This document shows positions 43,838 to 48,627 of a stretch of DNA of 48,627 nucleotides, one piece after another. Source of the stretch: Lactobacillaceae bacterium (GTDB lineage Bacteria > Bacillota > Bacilli > Lactobacillales > Lactobacillaceae); NCBI GenBank assembly GCA_031289015.1, contig JAITQG010000018.1, forward strand, positions 1 to 48,627, in the 5' to 3' direction. Position 1 is the first letter of the stretch, and each line of letters starts with the position of its first letter. The position numbers and the translations under genes are program-made. A model generated the notes under the pieces. It searched no databases, was not told where the DNA came from, and worked only from the letters and a program-made list of their open reading frames with translations.

Positions 43838-43880
43838 AAAATAAACGGGCTGACTATTCACAAGTAACCCGTTTATCAAG
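43838..43880 (-). terminator. Hairpin between response regulator and kinase genes
   Basis: The minus-strand AAACGGG and CCCGTTT arms enclose about 18 bases and are followed by ATTTTTTACC. It could attenuate transcription into the kinase gene. Confidence 0.6.
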
Positions 43881-43882
43881 AT

Positions 43883-44617
43883 TTAATTTTCTGCTGCGTC
43901 GACTTCGACATTTGAATCGTCGAACTTGTAGCCAACACCCCAAACAGTTTGGATAACTTGAGGGCCAACTTTTTCAATTTTTTGACGCAACTTCTTGACA
44001 TGGGCATCAACTGTACGTTCGTCACCGAAATACTCGTAATCCCAAACCAATTGCAAAAGTTGCTCACGTGAGAAGACTTGGCGTTGCTTCTTAGCCAAGG
44101 CCCGCAACAAATCAAATTCCTTTGGTGTCAAGTCTTGAATCAACTTACCATTCAAATACGCTTCACGCGTTGATGAGTTCAACTTGAATGTCCGTGTGAT
44201 GACATCAAATTCTTCGTGGGCTGGTTGCGCAGTTGTACTTGAACCACTAACTTCAGCACGACGGTGCAAAGCCTTGATGCGGGCAATCAAAGTAATTGGT
44301 GAGAATGGCTTAGTAACGTAATCGTCGGCACCCATTTCTAAGCCCAAAACTTGATCAGATTCTGAATCACGCGCCGTCAACATAATGATCGGCACATTTG
44401 ATGATTCTTCACGGATTTTAACGGCAACTTGCATTCCATCCAAACCTGGCAAGTTCAAATCAAGAATTACCAAGTCCCATGTTTCAGGAGATTCATTAAA
44501 CGTAGTAACAGCATCATTACCATCATTTACGTAAACTGCATCCCAACCTTCTTTTTTGAAGAACATACCCATCATTTCTGAGACTGACGTATTATCTTCG
44601 ACCATCAAAATTTTCAT
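43883..44617 (-). CDS. OmpR-family response regulator
   Basis: A 244-residue DNA-binding regulator. The receiver domain (1 to about 120) has the acidic pair EDN at 7-9, phosphorylated Asp53 (VILDLNLPGLDG), Thr in LTARDS, and the KPFSP lysine; the winged helix (about 150-235) contains LTPKEFDLLRALAKKQ and DERTVDAHVKKLRQKIE. It is paired with the kinase just downstream. Target genes cannot be told from the sequence. Confidence 0.93.
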   Translation of the reverse strand: MKILMVEDNTSVSEMMGMFFKKEGWDAVYVNDGNDAVTTFNESPETWDLVILDLNLPGLDGMQVAVKIREESSNVPIIMLTARDSESDQVLGLEMGADDYVTKPFSPITLIARIKALHRRAEVSGSSTTAQPAHEEFDVITRTFKLNSSTREAYLNGKLIQDLTPKEFDLLRALAKKQRQVFSREQLLQLVWDYEYFGDERTVDAHVKKLRQKIEKVGPQVIQTVWGVGYKFDDSNVEVDAAEN

Positions 44618-44889
44618 TATATACTACCCTCTGAATTATTTAATAATTTCTATCACATATATTTAATATTATACTTAATTTTACAGTAAAACACCGGTAT
44701 TATTCAATATTAATTCGGCTGTTTCACCATATAATTACGTATTTTAGATAAATCCTGCTAGAAACACAAACTATAATCATATTATACCCGTTATTTACCA
44801 TTATTGTAACTGTTATCTAAAATACTTAATGTATTTAACTAAATTTAGCTAAATAGTTAATACCGTGCCTAATTCAGCGGGCCTATACC
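44618..44889. other. AT-rich region between the response regulator and amino-acid transporter genes
   Basis: About 270 bp with no gene. It must hold the response-regulator promoter (minus strand). It contains a perfect 12-base inverted repeat, TATTTTAGATAA (44740-44751) and TTATCTAAAATA (44813-44824), 61 bp apart, and a partial palindrome, CTAAATTTAGCTAAATAG, at about 44839-44856. These could be regulator sites. No clear terminator for the transporter gene is seen. Confidence 0.45.
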
Positions 44890-46359
44890 TTAATTCGACT
44901 TGGCCATCCGCCGTTCAGCCAAGCCCAACAAACGGCTTAATGTAAATGTCAAAATGAAGTAAATTAAAGCAGTTATCATCAATGGGGTGAAAGGCTTAAA
45001 TGACACACCTTGGACCAATGAAGTTTGGAACGTCAATTCACCAACTCCGATTACTGAAACAACTGAACCTTCTTTGATGACCGTGATAAATTCATTGCCC
45101 AACGCTGGCAAGATATTCTTGACGGCTTGTGGCAAAACCACATAGCGCATCGCTTGCTTTTTTGACAAACCTAATGAACGGGCTGCTTCAGTTTGCCCAT
45201 TTGAAATTGAATTGATTCCAGACCGAATAATTTCAGCCACATATGCAGCCGAGTTCAAAGACATGGCTGTGGCCCCAGCGACAAAGCCAGCAACGTTCAA
45301 CCCGATGATTTGCGTCCCAAAGAACACAATAAAGACTTGAATCAACAATGGCGTACCACGGACGAATTCAATATAGACATTGGCAAGCGCCTTTAAGACC
45401 CAGACATTTGAAATCTTCATCAAGGCGATCAAAGTCCCTAAGACGACTCCAAAGAAGACTCCAATGACGGCCAACCCAAGCGTGAAATACGTTCCCTTAA
45501 CGAAATAAGGCCAGTACTTGTCAAAGAAGCTTTCTTTCTTAGTCATCGTCTTGATGGCTTCGGCTTTCCACTTCTTCATTGGTGCGCCTAAGACATTTTC
45601 TTTGATAATCTTATTCACCTTGCTCTTCAAAACAGGTGAATTCTTAGGCATAGCAATTGCTGAACCCTTAGTATTATTTGGAATCTTAATTGGTGAAATG
45701 GCAAATTGCTTGCTTTGCATCACATATGAATCAGCCGTAGTTGAAGCCACGATGGCCCCCGCAACTTTATCTTGTGAGACTTGGGTTGCTTCATCGGTAA
45801 TCTTCTTTAAAGCGACAATAGTTGACTTAGGAAAACCAGTCTCCCCAGCCTCATATTGTGTTGAGGCCACTTGAGCCGCAATTTTCTTGCCCTTAAAGTC
45901 CTTGACTGTTTTTAATTGATTGAGCTGATTCTTCTTAACCAACATCACATTGGCGTCGTTGAAATAAGAAGTTGAAAAATCAACTTCTTGTTCCCGCTCT
46001 TCAGTATCAGACATCCCGGCAATAACCATGTCAACTTTACCAGTCGTCACAGATCCCAACAAAGCATCAAAACTCATGTCAACAATCTTTAATTTAACAC
46101 CCAGTTGCTTAGCGATCTCTTTTGCCATCGCCATATCAAACCCGACAATTTCATCTTTGTTATTGACGGTTGTATGAAATTCATACGGGGCATAATCAGC
46201 TGAAGTTCCAACCACTAAGGTCCCGCTTTTTTTAATTTTTTCCCAGGTTGGATCGGTCTTAGCTGCCGCACTAGCCGTGTCTGTCAACCCAAACAACCCA
46301 ACAACTGTTGACAACATCAACAGTGTCGTCATTAAGATAACACCAATTTTCTTTCCCAT
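44890..46359 (-). CDS. Polar amino acid (glutamine-type) ABC transporter, fused substrate-binding protein and permease
   Basis: A 489-residue fusion. Residues 1 to about 30 are a signal/anchor segment; about 35-275 are a type 3 solute-binding domain (TLVVGTSADYAPYEF; VGFDMAMAKEIAKQLGVKLKIVDMSFDALLGSVTTGK region); and about 285-489 are a HisM/GlnP-type permease, with the ATPase-docking EAA loop in EAARSLGLSKKQAMRYVVLPQA. Such GlnPH-type fusions in lactic acid bacteria import glutamine, glutamate or similar residues. The required ATP-binding subunit (GlnQ) is not next to it in this window. AGGAGTAGGAG precedes the start; the promoter is at 46418-46446. Confidence 0.9.
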   Translation of the reverse strand: MGKKIGVILMTTLLMLSTVVGLFGLTDTASAAAKTDPTWEKIKKSGTLVVGTSADYAPYEFHTTVNNKDEIVGFDMAMAKEIAKQLGVKLKIVDMSFDALLGSVTTGKVDMVIAGMSDTEEREQEVDFSTSYFNDANVMLVKKNQLNQLKTVKDFKGKKIAAQVASTQYEAGETGFPKSTIVALKKITDEATQVSQDKVAGAIVASTTADSYVMQSKQFAISPIKIPNNTKGSAIAMPKNSPVLKSKVNKIIKENVLGAPMKKWKAEAIKTMTKKESFFDKYWPYFVKGTYFTLGLAVIGVFFGVVLGTLIALMKISNVWVLKALANVYIEFVRGTPLLIQVFIVFFGTQIIGLNVAGFVAGATAMSLNSAAYVAEIIRSGINSISNGQTEAARSLGLSKKQAMRYVVLPQAVKNILPALGNEFITVIKEGSVVSVIGVGELTFQTSLVQGVSFKPFTPLMITALIYFILTFTLSRLLGLAERRMAKSN

Positions 46360-46417
46360 AATTAACTACTCCTACTCCTACGCATTCACGCGCACACATT
46401 CCTATTCAATGTTATTG

Positions 46418-46446
46418 ATTATATGACTAACTGTAATTTTATGCAA
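46418..46446 (-). promoter_or_regulatory. Promoter of the amino-acid transporter gene
   Basis: On the minus strand, TTGCAT (46441-46446) and TATAAT (46418-46423) are 17 bp apart. The start codon is about 60 bp downstream. Confidence 0.75.
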
Positions 46447-46496
46447 CTTTTTTTGACAAACTGCATAAAAATCATTTTATACAATTTTACGCATCA

Positions 46497-46532
46497 AAAA
46501 AAGAAGTTGCCATGTTGGCCAACTCCTTTATG
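46497..46532 (-). terminator. Terminator of the peptide-binding protein gene
   Basis: The minus-strand stem GGAGTTGGCC/GGCAACTTC has an AACAT loop and seven T. Confidence 0.8.
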
Positions 46533-46547
46533 GAATTTACTTAAAAA

Positions 46548-48173
46548 TTACTTCTTGTAAGCAGTCTTCCAGTCGTATTGTGCTCCAGTCATGTTAAACA
46601 CCATGCCCTTAATCTTTGAACGGAACAATGACGCAGTAGATGCATAAGTCGTAGGAATAATTCCCATATCCTTAGCCAAAACCTTTTCAGCCGTCAAGAA
46701 ATCATCGTAACGCTTTTTAGGGTTGTTAGCATCAGTTGTCTTTGAAGCTTCGATCGCCTTATCGTAGGCAGCTGAACTCCATTGACCACGGTTAAATGAC
46801 TTACCAGTTGTGAACAAATCCAAGAACGTGATTGGATCTTGGAAATCTCCACCCCAACCAGAGCAGATAATGTCAAACTTGTGTTCAGTTCCCAAAGCCA
46901 AACGTTGCTTCTTTGGCACCGCTTTGATGGTAACTTCCAAGCCCTTCAAATTCTTTTCCAATTGTGATTGGATAAATTGTGCTGTCCGCTTAGTGTCATC
47001 GGCATCATCAGTCAAGATTTCAGTCTTAAATGAAGTCTTACCAAGTTCCTTCTTAGCTTCGGCCCACAACTTCTTAGCCTTCTTAGCATTGTACTTGATC
47101 AACCCAGTGTCAGCTTCAGTAGCGAAGTCCTTACCAGTGTTTGGATCTTTGACAAGTCCCTTTGGTGTCAAAGTTGAAGCTGGTGTAGCGGCCCCAGTCA
47201 AGATGTTGTTAGCCAATTGCTTACGGTTAATTGCATAAGAAATGGCTTGACGCACCTTCAAGTTCTTAAACAAAGCTTGTTCTTGGTTAACTTCAAGATA
47301 CTTTGTCCAAGCTTGCTTAACAGTATAGTAATCCTTGCTGTTCTTTGAAGCCTTCACTTGTGCTGGTGACAAAGTTGTAAAGTCAACATCACCTGACTTA
47401 AACAAGTTGTAGCCAGTATTTTGGTCTTTAACCGTTTGAATTGAAACCTTGTTGGTCTTCACAGATTTCTTGTCCCAATACTTAGTGTTCTTTTGCAAAG
47501 TATACTTGCTGTTTGAACCAGTCCAACCCTTCAAGACATAAGGTCCTGATGAAAGTACGTACTTAGCAGCTGTTCCATACTTAGAACCAGCAGCTTCAAC
47601 GAACTTTTTGTTTTGCGGTGCAAATGTAGCCATTGTCAATTCAGATACCAATTGCGGAACTGGTTGGTCCAAAGTAACTACCAATGTGTAATCATCAGTG
47701 GCTTTGATGCCCAATTCATTCAAATCCGTGATTTCACCGGCTTGAATCTTATCGGCATTCTTAATCCCTTCATACAAATAAGCGTATTCAGATGCAGTCT
47801 TAGGATCATTTGTCCGTTGCCAACCATAAACGAAATCCTTAGCAGTCAAAGCTTCACCATTTGACCACTTCAAGTTTTTGCGCAACGTGAAAGTATATGT
47901 CAAACCATCTGCAGACTTCTTAACAGACTTAGCAGCAGCCAACGTAGGCTTACCGTTCTTATCGTTACGGTACAACATTTCATTAGTAGCCAACAATGAA
48001 TCAAAAGTAACTGAGTCAGTTGCCTTTGATGAATCCATCGTTGTCAAGTCTGAAACTTCTGTCCAGTTGATTGTCTTGTACTTGGCAGCTGACACGTTAA
48101 TTGCTGGGGCAGCAGCTGAGCCCAAGATAAGCGCTGATGACAGTACAGCGGCTGATTTAATCCATTTATTCAT
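46548..48173 (-). CDS. oppA: Peptide ABC transporter substrate-binding protein (OppA family, SBP_bac_5)
   Basis: A 541-residue extracytoplasmic peptide receptor. Family signatures are YKTINWTEVSDLTTMDSSKATD at the mature start, KSADGLTYTFTLRKNLKWSNGEALTAKDFVYGWQR (split here across about 90-125), and VRQAISYAINRKQLA. The signal peptide (MNKWIKSAAVLSSALILGSAAAPAINVSAA) lacks the lipobox cysteine found in most Gram-positive OppA proteins. No oppBCDF genes are adjacent, so it probably serves a permease encoded elsewhere or acts alone, as some lactobacillar paralogues do. AGGAG precedes the start. Confidence 0.9.
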   Translation of the reverse strand: MNKWIKSAAVLSSALILGSAAAPAINVSAAKYKTINWTEVSDLTTMDSSKATDSVTFDSLLATNEMLYRNDKNGKPTLAAAKSVKKSADGLTYTFTLRKNLKWSNGEALTAKDFVYGWQRTNDPKTASEYAYLYEGIKNADKIQAGEITDLNELGIKATDDYTLVVTLDQPVPQLVSELTMATFAPQNKKFVEAAGSKYGTAAKYVLSSGPYVLKGWTGSNSKYTLQKNTKYWDKKSVKTNKVSIQTVKDQNTGYNLFKSGDVDFTTLSPAQVKASKNSKDYYTVKQAWTKYLEVNQEQALFKNLKVRQAISYAINRKQLANNILTGAATPASTLTPKGLVKDPNTGKDFATEADTGLIKYNAKKAKKLWAEAKKELGKTSFKTEILTDDADDTKRTAQFIQSQLEKNLKGLEVTIKAVPKKQRLALGTEHKFDIICSGWGGDFQDPITFLDLFTTGKSFNRGQWSSAAYDKAIEASKTTDANNPKKRYDDFLTAEKVLAKDMGIIPTTYASTASLFRSKIKGMVFNMTGAQYDWKTAYKK

Positions 48174-48222
48174 ATAAAATCTCCTAAGATATGTGTTTAA
48201 TAGCGTAAAAACTACTACGTAT

Positions 48223-48250
48223 AGTGTATCAAAGCGGGGGTACTTGTCAA
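48223..48250 (-). promoter_or_regulatory. Promoter of the peptide-binding protein gene
   Basis: On the minus strand, a perfect TTGACA (48245-48250) and TACACT (48223-48228) are 16 bp apart; the start codon is about 50 bp downstream. Confidence 0.75.
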
Positions 48251-48336
48251 TGTTTTTATTATGAATTAATTAGAAAAATGAGGGTGGTTGTGTTATTTAT
48301 TTGTGGCTTCTCATTTTAGTTTAGCGGTTTTTTTCG

Positions 48337-48600
48337 CCCCTTGCAGGTGCGAAGGATTTTTGGTTGTTGGGGGAAACGGCTCCGCATTGCTGACATAGAA
48401 GGGGGCGACAGAGTCCTGCTAGTCTAAGGGATTCGGCCTTGCGCAAGCGCAAAACCAACTCCCTAAGACCGCGCTAGTGCTCCTACCTCGCTGATTCCCC
48501 TACTATGACAGCAATGCTCCACCATTTCCCCCAACAACCAAAAATCCTGGCCTCCACTCCGTTCCTGCCCGAAAACTTCACCTGCACAACTTCTAACACA
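48337..48600 (-). repeat. Structured intergenic repeat, copy 3 (complete, inverted)
   Basis: The same element as at 1-175 and 17560-17825, on the opposite strand. The outer stem pairs 48354-48399 with 48504-48550 over about 45 bp; it differs from copy 2 at several positions, and most differences occur in both arms so that pairing is kept. The core and apical hairpin (48427-48474) are nearly identical to copy 2, including the G-U pairs on the minus strand. It lies upstream of oppA and reads toward it. Confidence 0.75.
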
Positions 48601-48627
48601 TACTTTCAAAATTAACCCTGAGTGAAC

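Overview
The window looks like chromosomal DNA of a low-to-mid GC Gram-positive lactic acid bacterium of the family Lactobacillaceae, most likely the Weissella/Leuconostoc side of that family. The grounds are the Firmicutes-type gene blocks (efp-asp23-nusB next to infC-rpmI-rplT; rpsL-rpsG-fusA), a LacS permease with a fused EIIA domain beside galK/galT, strong AGGAGG-type ribosome binding sites, palindromic CcpA/LacI-type operators, and many secreted proteins with BspA-type leucine-rich repeats. The genus is an inference; no rRNA gene is present.

Layout. 1-3.2 kb: the end of a dispersed structured repeat, then a 961-residue backbone-type pilin without a sortase gene. 3.5-8.3 kb: an AAA-type ATPase with three 20-bp-phased repeats before it, a GNAT acetyltransferase/Xre pair, an OatA-like O-acetyltransferase, and a decayed second copy of the GNAT/Xre pair. 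8.3-17.2 kb: a two-gene operon of large surface proteins with BspA, MucBP-type and proline-rich regions, an iron-dependent alcohol dehydrogenase, and a third, smaller BspA protein. 17.4-21.7 kb: a second copy of the structured repeat, then potABCD. 21.8-27.8 kb: lacS divergent from a LacI-family regulator, followed by galK-galT. 27.8-31.4 kb: two more secreted BspA proteins. 31.5-38.6 kb: translation genes (fusA, rpsG, rpsL, rplT, rpmI, infC, efp), nusB, asp23 and a small prepilin-peptidase-like gene. 38.6-48.2 kb: pgi, galM, a GRP-type sugar transporter, a two-component system, a fused amino-acid binding protein/permease and an OppA-type peptide-binding protein. 48.3-48.6 kb: a third copy of the structured repeat, inverted.

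How it fits together. LacS, GalK, GalT, GalM and Pgi cover galactoside uptake, most of the Leloir pathway (galE is not here) and entry to central carbon metabolism, with perfect or near-perfect cre/LacI-type operators at lacS, the regulator, the GRP transporter and possibly galM. The surface genes form a second theme: five BspA-like proteins of two architectures, four of whose transcription units share a 20-bp motif about 95-116 bp before the start codon.

The most unusual items are (1) a three-copy intergenic element of roughly 200-260 nt that folds into one long hairpin with compensatory changes between copies and strand-specific G-U pairs, suggesting an undescribed structured RNA; (2) the shared upstream motif of the BspA genes; (3) ribosomal protein L20 with an 80-residue extension ending in a HeH/SAP-like segment; (4) secreted BspA proteins with a WxL-like C-terminal module; and (5) an infC gene that probably starts at AUA behind an L20-type attenuator.
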